From Bacillus sp. FJAT-26390 (lineage in GTDB: Bacteria; Bacillota; Bacilli; Paenibacillales; Paenibacillaceae): a DNA stretch of 64,000 bases. The translations under genes and the position numbers were made by a program. The notes under the pieces were generated by a model that was not told the origin of the DNA, ran no database searches, and worked only from the letters and a program-made list of their open reading frames with translations. Each line of letters begins with the position of its first letter. The stretch's first letter is position 1. The DNA lies in assembly GCF_001682865.1 (NCBI RefSeq), contig NZ_MAQX01000022.1, positions 434,001 through 498,000 of the forward strand, read 5' to 3'. Of the stretch, positions 9,249 through 17,782 are shown one piece after another.

Positions 9249-10364
9249 TTGGACAAGTTATCACAGCAGCCTGAGCATCGCGACCAGCAATCATCATCCG
9301 GTCCGAAGCGAAGCCGCATAACATTATGGGTTATTTTAAGCTTGCTTGGCATTATGATTCTTGGTGCCGGCAGCGTAGCTTTCTATGTTTGGAACAGTTT
9401 GCAGCCTACTAAGGCTGGCGAGGTGCAAAAGCTGGAAATTCCTTCGGGAACGTCGGCGAACGAGGTTGCGGATTTGCTTGAGCAGCAGGGGATCATTAAG
9501 AACTCATTTATTTTTAAATATTACTTGAAGCTGAATGACCAAGGATCTCGCTTCCAAGCGGGTATATATGAGCTTAGCCCTGGAATGGATAACGATGCGA
9601 TTATCGCAAAGCTGAACGCCGGTGACACGGTGGCGGCTGAAACGATTCGCTTCACGATACCTGAAGGCTTTACCGTGCTGCAAATTGCTGACAAGCTTGC
9701 GGCGGAGAAGCTGATCGACAAGGATAAATTTATGGAGCTCGTCGCCACGCAAAAAACGTGGGGAGATGCGGAGGCTGTTCGCTCAATCCCAGATACGGAT
9801 AAGCTTCATAAGCGGCTGGAAGGGTACCTATTCCCCGAGACGTATGAAATGAAAAAGGAAAGCACCGAAGAGGACATTATTAAGCGGATGGTGTCAGAGC
9901 TTGACCGCAAGCTGGGCGAGCTTCCTGAGGGCTGGGTGGATGTGCTTGAAGAGAAAAAAATGACGCTCCATGAGCTTCTGACCATCGCTTCGCTAGTGGA
10001 GCGAGAGGTTGTTGTGGATGAGGAAAGAGCGCTTGTAGCGGGCGTCATTTATAATCGCATCGCGGATGGGATGAAGCTCCAAATCGATGCGACGGTTCAA
10101 TATTCGCTGGATAAGCCAAAGGAAAGACTGTACGAGAAGGATTTGCTCGTAGACAGTCCTTATAATACGTACAAAGTGGAAGGCTTGCCGCCTGGACCGA
10201 TCGCTAGCCCTAGCCTAGATTCGATTGAAGCGGCATTGCACCCAGAGAAAACGGATTATTTCTTTTACGTAACGAAAAAAGACGGCACCCAGACCCATTT
10301 GTTTGCAAAAACCTATAAAGAACATTTGAGAAACATCGAGAAAAGCAATCAAACAGCTGGATAG
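9249..10364 (+). CDS. mltG: Endolytic murein transglycosylase MltG (YceG family)
   Basis: Membrane-anchored lytic transglycosylase of 371 residues that cuts nascent peptidoglycan strands and so limits their length. One transmembrane helix lies at about residues 26-47, then a LysM-like/YceG N-terminal part (LEIPSGTSANEVADLLEQQG), then the catalytic domain with IASLVEREV (catalytic glutamate) and YNRIADGMKLQIDATVQY. The TTG start at 9249 follows AAAGAGGGGG. In Bacillus the next gene is trmR (yrrM); here the U32 genes follow directly. Confidence 0.93.
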   Translation: MDKLSQQPEHRDQQSSSGPKRSRITLWVILSLLGIMILGAGSVAFYVWNSLQPTKAGEVQKLEIPSGTSANEVADLLEQQGIIKNSFIFKYYLKLNDQGSRFQAGIYELSPGMDNDAIIAKLNAGDTVAAETIRFTIPEGFTVLQIADKLAAEKLIDKDKFMELVATQKTWGDAEAVRSIPDTDKLHKRLEGYLFPETYEMKKESTEEDIIKRMVSELDRKLGELPEGWVDVLEEKKMTLHELLTIASLVEREVVVDEERALVAGVIYNRIADGMKLQIDATVQYSLDKPKERLYEKDLLVDSPYNTYKVEGLPPGPIASPSLDSIEAALHPEKTDYFFYVTKKDGTQTHLFAKTYKEHLRNIEKSNQTAG

Positions 10365-10420
10365 ATCAGATGTATAGAGGAGCTGTGACAGCTGTCGCAG
10401 TTTTTGAGGAGGATTTGAGC

Positions 10421-11353
10421 ATGACGTACAAGCCGGAATTGTTAGCTACCGCCGCATCGTTAGAGGAGCTTGAGAGGCTCATGGCAGCAGGTGCGGATGC
10501 TTTTGTCATCGGCGAAGCACGTTACGGTATGCGGTTAGCAGGCGAGTTTACTATAGAGATGATTGCAGAAGCTGTAAAGGCGGCAAAGCCAAAGGATGTA
10601 AAGATTTATGCGGCGCTTAACAATCTGATGGACAATGATGCAGTGGATTCATTGGATTCGTATGTAGCCTCGCTTGCCGAAGCAGGCGTCGATGCGATTG
10701 TATTCGGCGATCCAGCCGTGTTGATGGCAGCCAGAGTGCATGCCCCGGGCATGGCTTTGCACTGGAATGCGGAGATGACTTCAACCAATTTTGTTACGGC
10801 TAATTATTGGGGGCGCAGAGGCGCTACTAGATATGTGTTGGCACGCGAGCTGAACATGGAACAGGTTATCGAGACAGCTTCTAGCTCAGAGCTGGAAATT
10901 CAGGTTCAGGTGCATGGCATGACAAATATTTATCACTCCAAACGCTCGCTGGTGGGCAGCTATATGGATCACCAAACGGAAGCAGAACGGCTGCCTGTGA
11001 AGGATAAGGATCGTGGCCTGTACGTGATGGAAGCAGAGCGCAAGGATGAACGGTACCCAATCTATGAAGATAGGAATGGGACTCATATTATGAGCTCAGA
11101 CGATATTTGCATGGTAGAGAACTTGCACGAGCTGCTAGAGGCTGGCGTAAAAAGCTTGAAGATCGAAGGTTTTATGAAATCGATTGAATACAATGAGATC
11201 GTCGTACGCGCCTATCGGAAAACGATTGACGCTTATATGGCTAATCCGGCTGATTATTCTTTTCAAGAAGAGTGGCTGGACGCGATTAAAGAAGTACAGA
11301 ACCCGAACCGCGAGCTGAGCTACGGATTCTTCTACAAAGAGCAAGTATATTGA
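10421..11353 (+). CDS. U32 family protein, YrrN-like (TrhP1-type tRNA U34 hydroxylation)
   Basis: Peptidase-U32-family protein of 310 residues. Members of this pair (YrrN/YrrO in B. subtilis) are needed for 5-hydroxyuridine at tRNA position 34 rather than acting as proteases. ATG 10421 follows GAGGAGG; the open frame reaches back to 10370 without a good start. It carries the U32 N-terminal barrel (LEELERLMAAGADAFVIG) and the SLKIEGFMKS signature, but where the partner has a cysteine cluster this protein reads GMTNIYHSKRSLV with no cysteine. It therefore probably lacks the Fe-S site of its partner and works as a heteromer with the gene at 11450. Confidence 0.85.
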   Translation: MTYKPELLATAASLEELERLMAAGADAFVIGEARYGMRLAGEFTIEMIAEAVKAAKPKDVKIYAALNNLMDNDAVDSLDSYVASLAEAGVDAIVFGDPAVLMAARVHAPGMALHWNAEMTSTNFVTANYWGRRGATRYVLARELNMEQVIETASSSELEIQVQVHGMTNIYHSKRSLVGSYMDHQTEAERLPVKDKDRGLYVMEAERKDERYPIYEDRNGTHIMSSDDICMVENLHELLEAGVKSLKIEGFMKSIEYNEIVVRAYRKTIDAYMANPADYSFQEEWLDAIKEVQNPNRELSYGFFYKEQVY

Positions 11354-11364
11354 TAGTGAGTTGA

Positions 11365-11432
11365 TTACGAAGTAAGTTTTGCTCCGCAAAACTAAGATAA
11401 TGCTTACGAAGTAAGTTTTGCTTCGCAAAACT
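11365..11432 (+). repeat. Tandem hairpin repeat between the two U32 genes
   Basis: Two copies of a 29-bp unit start with TTACGAAGTAAG at 11365-11393 and 11404-11432, differing at one base. Each contains a perfect hairpin (AGTTTTGC, 3-nt loop, GCAAAACT). The second copy ends two bases before the AGGAGG of the downstream gene. The period is 39 bp. They may control translation or mRNA stability, or be a dispersed intergenic repeat. Confidence 0.8.
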
Positions 11433-11449
11433 TTAGGAGGTGCACATAA

Positions 11450-12712
11450 ATGACGACAATCGAGAAGACGACTCCGCGCTATCAAGGCAAGCGGAATCGG
11501 CTGGATAAGCCGGAGCTGCTTGCTCCCGCAGGCAATTTGGAGAAGCTGAAATTCGCCATTCATTATGGGGCTGACGCGGTTTATATCGGCGGTCAGAAAT
11601 ACGGCTTGCGATCCAATGCGGATAACTTTAGCTTTGAGGAAATGAAGGAAGGCGTAGAGTTCGCTAATCGCTATGGCGCAAAGGTGTTTGTCGCTACGAA
11701 TATCTATGCGCATAATGAGGACGTAGAAGGTCTTGAGGACTACTTGCGCGCGTTAGAGGAAGCTGGCATATCGGCTATCATAGCTGCTGATCCTGCTATC
11801 ATTGAGACAGCGCAGCGCGTAGCGCCAAAGCTGGAGGTTCATCTAAGCACGCAGCAATCGACCCTGAATTGGCAGGCTGTCCAATTTTGGAAGGATGAAG
11901 GTTTGCCGCGCGTCGTGCTGGCGCGTGAAACAAGCTTTAAAGATATCGCCGAAATCAAAAAACATGTTGATATTGAAATCGAAGCGTTCATCCACGGAGC
12001 GATGTGCTCCTCGTTCTCTGGGCGCTGCGTGCTGTCGAACCATTTTACGGACCGTGACTCCAACCGCGGCGGCTGCTCGCAGTCATGCCGCTGGAAGTAT
12101 GATCTGTTTGTTGACGATATGCCGTTATATCCGGAAGAAGAAGATAAGTTTACGATGGGCTCAAAGGATCTATGCATGATCGAATACTTGCCGGAGCTTA
12201 TCGAGGTTGGCGTGGACAGCTTCAAAATTGAAGGCAGAATGAAAAGCATTCACTATGTCGCCACTGTCGTTAACGTGTATCGGCAAGCGATTGATGCTTA
12301 TTTTGCAGATCCGGAGCATTTTGAGCTGAAGCGGGAATGGGTCGAAGAGATCAATAAAGCTGCGAATCGACCGCTTAATACAGGGTTTTTCCTGGATACA
12401 CCAGGAGCAGAGGATCATATTTACGAGCCTGAGGAAAAAGCGGCTCCTTATGATTTTGCAGGCGTAGTGCTTGATTATGACGCGAAGACGGGATTTGCTA
12501 CTGTACAGCAGCGCAATCATTTTAAGCTGGGACAGGAAATTGAGTTCGTTGGTCCGCAGGGTACTTTCTTCAAACAAACGATAACTGAAATTACCGATGC
12601 CGATGGCACCGCGCTTGAAGCGGCTCGCCATCCGTTGCAGCATATACGAATAAGGACCCTTAAGCCTGTTAAGACGATGGATATGATGAGAAAAAAGATT
12701 GGGAAAAAGTAA
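11450..12712 (+). CDS. U32 family protein, YrrO-like (TrhP2-type tRNA U34 hydroxylation)
   Basis: U32 protein of 420 residues with ATG at 11450 and TAGGAGGTG upstream. It has the N-terminal barrel (PELLAPAGNLEKLKFAIHYGADAVYIGG), the family signature with four cysteines in MCSSFSGRC and GGCSQSCRW, the VDSFKIEGRMKS block and a C-terminal beta-barrel domain (about residues 335-410). The cysteines are the likely Fe-S cluster ligands. With the upstream paralogue it should make ho5U34 on tRNAs, possibly from prephenate as shown for E. coli TrhP. A strong terminator follows. Confidence 0.9.
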   Translation: MTTIEKTTPRYQGKRNRLDKPELLAPAGNLEKLKFAIHYGADAVYIGGQKYGLRSNADNFSFEEMKEGVEFANRYGAKVFVATNIYAHNEDVEGLEDYLRALEEAGISAIIAADPAIIETAQRVAPKLEVHLSTQQSTLNWQAVQFWKDEGLPRVVLARETSFKDIAEIKKHVDIEIEAFIHGAMCSSFSGRCVLSNHFTDRDSNRGGCSQSCRWKYDLFVDDMPLYPEEEDKFTMGSKDLCMIEYLPELIEVGVDSFKIEGRMKSIHYVATVVNVYRQAIDAYFADPEHFELKREWVEEINKAANRPLNTGFFLDTPGAEDHIYEPEEKAAPYDFAGVVLDYDAKTGFATVQQRNHFKLGQEIEFVGPQGTFFKQTITEITDADGTALEAARHPLQHIRIRTLKPVKTMDMMRKKIGKK

Positions 12713-12730
12713 TAAAAAAAGCAAACATTT

Positions 12731-12770
12731 GAAGAGTCTTATTTTTCGACAAAAATAAGATTCTTTTTTT
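12731..12770 (+). terminator. Strong terminator after the U32 genes
   Basis: AAGAGTCTTATTTTT pairs with AAAAATAAGATTCTT (one G-T pair) around CGAC and runs into eight T. The stem is long and AT-rich. Confidence 0.9.
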
Positions 12771-12783
12771 TGGTTTATTATTA

Positions 12784-12816
12784 TAAATTGACAAGATGCT
12801 GTCGATATAAAATAAT
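12784..12816 (+). promoter_or_regulatory. Overlapping sigma-A and sigma-D-like promoters of the chemoreceptor
   Basis: A sigma-A candidate is TTGACA (12788-12793), 17 bp, AATAAT (12811-12816). In the same stretch TAAA (12784-12787), 13 bp and GTCGATAT (12801-12808) resemble the sigma-D motility promoter TAAA-N15-GCCGATAT, with one base off in the -10 but a short spacer. The gene downstream is a chemoreceptor, a usual sigma-D target. Confidence 0.5.
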
Positions 12817-12909
12817 ATATTGTAAATACATATTCCGGCAAGATTCGCTAGCAACAAATGAACTATTTTACTATTTTAGACTCTTAATTATAAGGCGGTG
12901 TCTTTCCTA

Positions 12910-15126
12910 ATGAAAAATGCGGAAGAACAGAAAGAGAAGAAGCTCATGAAGAAAAAGAACAAAGCAGAACCACTCGATTCAAATGGCACGAAAACAGATA
13001 AAAATTTGAAAGCGCAATCAGGAATAAAGGCAATATCTCAAGCTGCGAAGTCGGCAACAACCTCGATAAAGGGTACAAAACTGTCGAATCCGGTAAAATC
13101 GGTAGGTACAAAGTTATTTTTAATTATTTTTTGCAGCATCATTGCTTGCGTAATGACTGTAGGTCTAATGGCATATTCCAAATCGAAGTCGATAGTTGAA
13201 AGCAAGGTTTCGGATGCAAGCTTTGAAACAATCAAGCAGGTGGCTAATAACCTGGACGTTATTTATCGTACATACGAGGATCTTTCGCTGCAAATTTTGA
13301 TCGATAAGGACTTTCATGCCATTGTTAGGAAAATGACCGAGAGTCAGGAAGAATACGCAAAGTTTGAGGCGTCGCGCAATTTAGGCGACAAAATGCAAAA
13401 TTATTTAATGGGCAACAGCACGATCGTTTCCATGATGTTATTGCCGGTAAACCCGAAGCTGGATGTTATAACGGCTGGTTCGGCAACCAACAACAGCGCG
13501 GAGCGATTGATGAAAACCGCTTGGTACATGGATACTCTCAAAAATGCGGGTAAAGCGAGCTGGATTCCGCCACAGCCGGAAGGTCTGGCTAATGCATCCG
13601 GCGTACCGACTATCGGACTAAGCCGTCTCATAAAAGATACGACGACTAGCGAAGCCTCGTATGTATTGCTGATGGAAATACCGGTTTCCTCCATTGCGGA
13701 TCGTTTCAAAGATGTTAGCCTTGGCAAAGACAGCCAGCTTGCGATCTTAGATGCTGGCAGCAACTATATTACAAATCCTGATGAGTCTATGATAGGCAAG
13801 ATGGCCAGCATCACTCTTCCGAAAGAAGGGGACAAGTCGCAAGAGGACTCCGTGAAAATGAAAACAATCAACGGAGAAGATGTGCTCGCCGCTTACAAAA
13901 CCTTTGAGGCGATGGACTGGAAACTAGTAGGTACCGTTCCGGTTAAAGAGCTCGTGAAGGATGCGAAAGCGATTCAAAACATGACTTGGATTACTGTATT
14001 CGTCGCTGCGCTAATCGCAATAGCAATCGGTATTCTCGTCATTATGACGATTGCGAAACCACTCGTGAAGCTTCGTAATTTGATGACTGAGGGCGCAAGC
14101 GGCAACCTGACCGTACGCTCCGAGATGAACAATCGCCAGGATGAAATCGGTGAACTGAGCAAGAGCTTCAACCTAATGATGACGCAAATTACAGCATTGG
14201 CCGTTCAAACGACAAGGTCAGCTGAGGATGTATTATTGACAGCAACCGAGCTTAGCGACGCTTCCAGAAAAACGGCTATTTCCGCTAAGGAAATTGCCGT
14301 CGCTACAGAGGAAATCGCGGGCGGTGCTACAAGCCTTGCGGTGGAAGCCGAGAGAGGCACGGATTTGACCGGACACATTGACGTCCAAATGAAGAAGGTA
14401 ATAGATGCCAATGAGCAGATGGTCCGCTCCGCACAAGAGGTAGAGAAGGCGAGCGAGCAAGGAACGGCATATATGGGCGTGCTTATCCAGAAAACGGGCA
14501 TGACGGAAGAAATGACGCGTTCCATGGTTGAGAAAGTTGATGCGCTGAAGGAAAGCACGGGCTCGATCGTTAAAATTTTGGACGTGCTCAACAACTTAAC
14601 GAAGCAAACGAATATTTTGTCGCTGAATGCAACGATTGAGGCGGCTCGTGCAGGAGCTGCTGGCAAAGGCTTTATGGTCGTAGCCGATGAAATCCGCAAG
14701 CTTGCCGATCAATCCCGTCAGTCCATAGATGTAGTCGGACAAATTACCGAGAAAATCAGAGGCGAGATTGACGAGACTGTACATGTTCTGTCGGACGCTT
14801 ATCCGTTGTTCCAAGAGCAAATTGGCTCGGTAAAAGAAGCTAACCAAATTTTCTTGACGGTATCGGGTCAAATGGGGCAGCTGACGCAGAGGCTGGAGCT
14901 AGTTACCGATTCGATCGGTCAGTTGGATGAATCGCAAGCGGTACTCGCGGAAGCGATGACGAACGTAAGCGCGGTAGCGGAAGAGTCGTCCGCAACTTCC
15001 GAGGAAGTAGCTTCACTCAGCACGGAGCAGCTCAGCATCAGCGACGGCATGGTTCGCCTATCCGAGAAGCTGGATACGGTATCCCGCGAGCTGAAGGATT
15101 CGCTTGCCCAGTTTAAGATTGAATAG
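12910..15126 (+). CDS. Methyl-accepting chemotaxis protein with dCache-type sensor
   Basis: Transmembrane chemoreceptor of 738 residues. It begins with an unusually long, lysine-rich cytoplasmic tail of about 70 residues, then TM1 ([17 protein letters not shown]), an extracellular double-Cache-like sensor (about 100-355), TM2 ([18 protein letters not shown]), HAMP ([15 protein letters not shown]) and the signalling coiled coil whose tip reads [12 protein letters not shown] and [13 protein letters not shown]. The ATG at 12910 has AAGGCGGTG nine bases upstream; the frame also has a GTG at 12898 inside that site. It should bind a small molecule outside and control CheA. It stands alone, with a terminator on both sides. 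No tethering pentapeptide is seen at the C-terminus. Confidence 0.93.
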   Translation: MKNAEEQKEKKLMKKKNKAEPLDSNGTKTDKNLKAQSGIKAISQAAKSATTSIKGTKLSNPVKSVGTKLFLIIFCSIIACVMTVGLMAYSKSKSIVESKVSDASFETIKQVANNLDVIYRTYEDLSLQILIDKDFHAIVRKMTESQEEYAKFEASRNLGDKMQNYLMGNSTIVSMMLLPVNPKLDVITAGSATNNSAERLMKTAWYMDTLKNAGKASWIPPQPEGLANASGVPTIGLSRLIKDTTTSEASYVLLMEIPVSSIADRFKDVSLGKDSQLAILDAGSNYITNPDESMIGKMASITLPKEGDKSQEDSVKMKTINGEDVLAAYKTFEAMDWKLVGTVPVKELVKDAKAIQNMTWITVFVAALIAIAIGILVIMTIAKPLVKLRNLMTEGASGNLTVRSEMNNRQDEIGELSKSFNLMMTQITALAVQTTRSAEDVLLTATELSDASRKTAISAKEIAVATEEIAGGATSLAVEAERGTDLTGHIDVQMKKVIDANEQMVRSAQEVEKASEQGTAYMGVLIQKTGMTEEMTRSMVEKVDALKESTGSIVKILDVLNNLTKQTNILSLNATIEAARAGAAGKGFMVVADEIRKLADQSRQSIDVVGQITEKIRGEIDETVHVLSDAYPLFQEQIGSVKEANQIFLTVSGQMGQLTQRLELVTDSIGQLDESQAVLAEAMTNVSAVAEESSATSEEVASLSTEQLSISDGMVRLSEKLDTVSRELKDSLAQFKIE

Positions 15127-15154
15127 AGGCGCTACGGCAATATGGAATGGAAGT

Positions 15155-15195
15155 AGAGCTGTTCAGGCATTGATTGCTGAACGGCTCTTTTTTTT
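15155..15195 (+). terminator. Terminator after the chemoreceptor
   Basis: AGAGCTGTTCAG (15155-15166) pairs with CTGAACGGCTCT (15176-15187) and is followed by eight T. Confidence 0.9.
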
Positions 15196-15323
15196 ATGCG
15201 GAAATAAAGAGCGATGTTTGGAGTGATGCGGATAAAGGAAATAATGATTGAATATGGCAAGCGGCAGCCGCTGAGCGGAGGCGGCAAGCAAAAGGAGATC
15301 TGGCATCGTGGTGGTGAGTCGAG

Positions 15324-17420
15324 ATGTTTAAACGCATAGGGGTAGCTGCATGTATCATCAGCTTCATCATGTTTATCTATATTGGGCGGCTTGCGTGGCT
15401 GCAGCTCATGCCGGGAAGCTCTTCGGCGGCTGTACTTTCGCCGCAGGCTAGTCGAGGAGGCTGGCAGAGGCTGTCTGTATTGCAGCGTCAGCGTAATTTG
15501 GTGCTTGATACGGGACGAGGCGATTTTTACGATCGTCATGGCGTGCCTATTACAGGCGAAACGTATTCGACTGTCGCTTTATTTCCCGTAAGGAAAGATA
15601 CACGCGGGGAAATGAAGGACGTAAGGGAGCTTAGCGGGCTGTTAGGCGTAAATGTGGAACAGCTGCAGCAAAGATGGGATGCCGTGCGAGAGCCTGTATT
15701 TTGGGAGGCTGAAGGGCAGCGGCATCCTCTGCGCCTAACGGAAGCTCAAGCCAAACGGATTAAAGAGCTTAAGCTGAACGGAATCCGCGTCCTTCCCTAT
15801 CGCAACCGCTATTTGCCGCAGTTTGATGCCAAGCATCTGATTGGCTTTACGAGCCAGCATCCAGAGTGGCTGCAGGCTGAGCATGCGGATGAGCTCGCGA
15901 GCGGCAAAAGAAAGCTGGCGGAGCAGGTTGGCGGCTCTGGGCTGGAGAAGTCGCTGGACAAGCTGCTGCATGGCGTGGGTGCGACGTCCGTATCTTATTT
16001 CATAGACGGTCAAAACGCTCCGATGCATGGGCTTGATATGCGGATTACGCAGCCTGGCAACCCTTATTATCCGCTGAAGGCGATGACGACTATCGATTTG
16101 AAGCTGCAAAATGAGATAGAGGAATACGTGGATAAACAGGGGATGAAGGAAGGGGCAATCGTGGTGCTCGATGCGAACAATGCGGACATCGTCGCCATGG
16201 TGTCGCGCCCGCAGCTAAAGCCAGGGCAGTTCCAAAGCTCCGATGGCTCCGAGTGGTCTAATCACGCGCTCAAGGCCGTTGCTCCCGGCTCCGTGTTCAA
16301 GCTGGTTACGGAGGCAGCGGCTTTGGAGACAGGCGTGGCATCGCAGCATGAAACGTTTACTTGCAATGGCGAATACGGCAAATACGGCTTGTCCTGCTGG
16401 AAGGAAGGCGGCCACGGCCGTCTGACCCTCCAAGAAGGCTTAGCCCAATCATGCAATATCGCTTTCGCGACCATTGCCGAGCGGCTTAAAGCGTCTGAGC
16501 TCCAACAAGTGGCTGATGCCCTAGGAGTGGGCAGGCAAGCAGGCTGGCATCGAGACCATGCCTTTGGTCCGTTCGGAGGCCCGCTGCGGCTGCTGGAGGA
16601 AGAAGAGGGCGGACAGCTGTTTGCGGCTGTGGGGAGCAGTGGGGGGAGTGCGGGAGGTGTAGGAAGTGCAGGGGAGTTACAAGAGGGTTTGAAGAGTGGG
16701 GGTGAAGGGAACGACCGTAGTGGCGGGAATGTTGGGGACAGTGGGAATGGAGAGGCCAAGGGGAGCGGAAAGAAAAGCGAGCAAAGCGGAAACGGCAACG
16801 ATGGAAATGACGTAAAAAGCGAGCAAAGCGGTAACTTAGAGAAGAGCGAGAAGCGAAGCGGGAAGCAGGCTGCGGCGCAGAAGGCGCTGGATCGAGCTGC
16901 GATGCTTGCAGCTGTCGATGGTGGCGTGCTCGCGCAGAGCGGGATTGGGCAGCGTGATGTCAGGATGACGCCGCTTCAGGCGGCAAATCTGATTGTAACG
17001 CTGCTTAATGATGGGCGCGTGATGGAGCCGCGCCTGGTCAGTGAAATCCGCTATGCCAACGGCCAGCGGATGGTGAAGCTGCCCGCGCAGCGTGCGCAAG
17101 CCATTAGCGGCCGGATCAAGCCGGCCACTGCTCATGCGCTGCGGCGCGGCATGGAGGCGGTCGTCGACCATGGAACCGGTCGGTCGATCCGCCAAGGGCT
17201 GTGGGCGGTAGCCGGGAAATCAGGCACCGCCGAAACGACGCGGGCCGGAATCGCCCGCAACCACCAGTGGTTTGCAGGCTACGGCCCGGTCAAAAAGCCT
17301 CGCTACGCCATAGCCGTGCTCGTCGAGAACAAACCGCCTGGCAGCTCCCACCAGGCGACAAAGCTTTTTCGCGGCGTCATGGATATCGCCGCCCGTATTT
17401 CCAGCCAAGAAGGAAGCTAA
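15324..17420 (+). CDS. Penicillin-binding transpeptidase with low-complexity insert
   Basis: Class B-type penicillin-binding protein of 698 residues. An N-terminal anchor (residues 5-22) is followed by a dimerisation domain (GRGDFYDRHG at 64-73, up to about 230) and the transpeptidase domain with S323xxK326 (PGSVFK), SCN at 376-378 and KSGTAE at 632-637. It should cross-link peptidoglycan outside the membrane. Between the SxN and KSG motifs, residues 424-525 are a Gly/Ser/Lys/Glu-rich stretch with KSEQSGN twice, unlike any folded domain. The coding strand there is strongly purine-rich. GGTGGTGAG precedes the ATG. Conserved motifs are intact, so it is probably active; specificity (division, spore or elongation) cannot be told. 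Confidence 0.88.
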   Translation: MFKRIGVAACIISFIMFIYIGRLAWLQLMPGSSSAAVLSPQASRGGWQRLSVLQRQRNLVLDTGRGDFYDRHGVPITGETYSTVALFPVRKDTRGEMKDVRELSGLLGVNVEQLQQRWDAVREPVFWEAEGQRHPLRLTEAQAKRIKELKLNGIRVLPYRNRYLPQFDAKHLIGFTSQHPEWLQAEHADELASGKRKLAEQVGGSGLEKSLDKLLHGVGATSVSYFIDGQNAPMHGLDMRITQPGNPYYPLKAMTTIDLKLQNEIEEYVDKQGMKEGAIVVLDANNADIVAMVSRPQLKPGQFQSSDGSEWSNHALKAVAPGSVFKLVTEAAALETGVASQHETFTCNGEYGKYGLSCWKEGGHGRLTLQEGLAQSCNIAFATIAERLKASELQQVADALGVGRQAGWHRDHAFGPFGGPLRLLEEEEGGQLFAAVGSSGGSAGGVGSAGELQEGLKSGGEGNDRSGGNVGDSGNGEAKGSGKKSEQSGNGNDGNDVKSEQSGNLEKSEKRSGKQAAAQKALDRAAMLAAVDGGVLAQSGIGQRDVRMTPLQAANLIVTLLNDGRVMEPRLVSEIRYANGQRMVKLPAQRAQAISGRIKPATAHALRRGMEAVVDHGTGRSIRQGLWAVAGKSGTAETTRAGIARNHQWFAGYGPVKKPRYAIAVLVENKPPGSSHQATKLFRGVMDIAARISSQEGS

Positions 17421-17445
17421 TTCGGTACGCCGTCCTAGCTTCCTT
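17410..17445 (+). repeat. Inverted repeat over the PBP stop codon
   Basis: AAGGAAGCTA (17410-17419) and TAGCTTCCTT (17436-17445) form a perfect 10-bp stem across the stop codon. No T-run follows, so it is more likely an mRNA 3' stabiliser or chance than a terminator. Between it and the terminator at 17686 I see no gene. Confidence 0.5.
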
Positions 17446-17685
17446 GCGATGTCGAGCCGCATTAACATCGGTTTTTCGGCTAGGTTGCGGTTTATACAAC
17501 GTGAACCAGACACGGGAGCGCTTTTTGCTGATTCGATTGCAGTTATGCAATAGAAATTAACCAATCCCATCTCAGAAGGGATGAATCAGCCGATTCTGCT
17601 TCATTTTCTACAGCGCAGCGCAGTTTTGATGCAGCACCTCCAGCAGTTAGTCGCCGTCGTTCGCTGCAATCAATCGCAACAAAAA

Positions 17686-17734
17686 AAAGCCAAGCCCCTT
17701 CAGCGAACATTCGCGCTGAAGGGGTTTGGCTTTT
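17686..17734. terminator. Bidirectional terminator between convergent genes
   Basis: AAAAGCCAAGCCCCTTCAGCG and its near-exact complement enclose an 8-nt loop, with A-rich and T-rich ends on both sides. It separates the PBP gene (plus) from the AI-2E gene (minus). Confidence 0.92.
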
Positions 17735-17782
17735 AAACCTACTGCTTTTCTCACATTGTCCTTCACTTACTTTTCCTCAGCC

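Noticed and set aside
11365-11432. CRISPR array
   Set aside because: Only two units, each a self-complementary hairpin, with a 10-bp gap. No spacers and no cas genes.
16262-16798. 178-residue minus-strand frame opposite the PBP gene
   Set aside because: It is a shadow of the purine-rich insert, which gives Pro/Ser-rich translations on the other strand. There is no ribosome binding site or family match.
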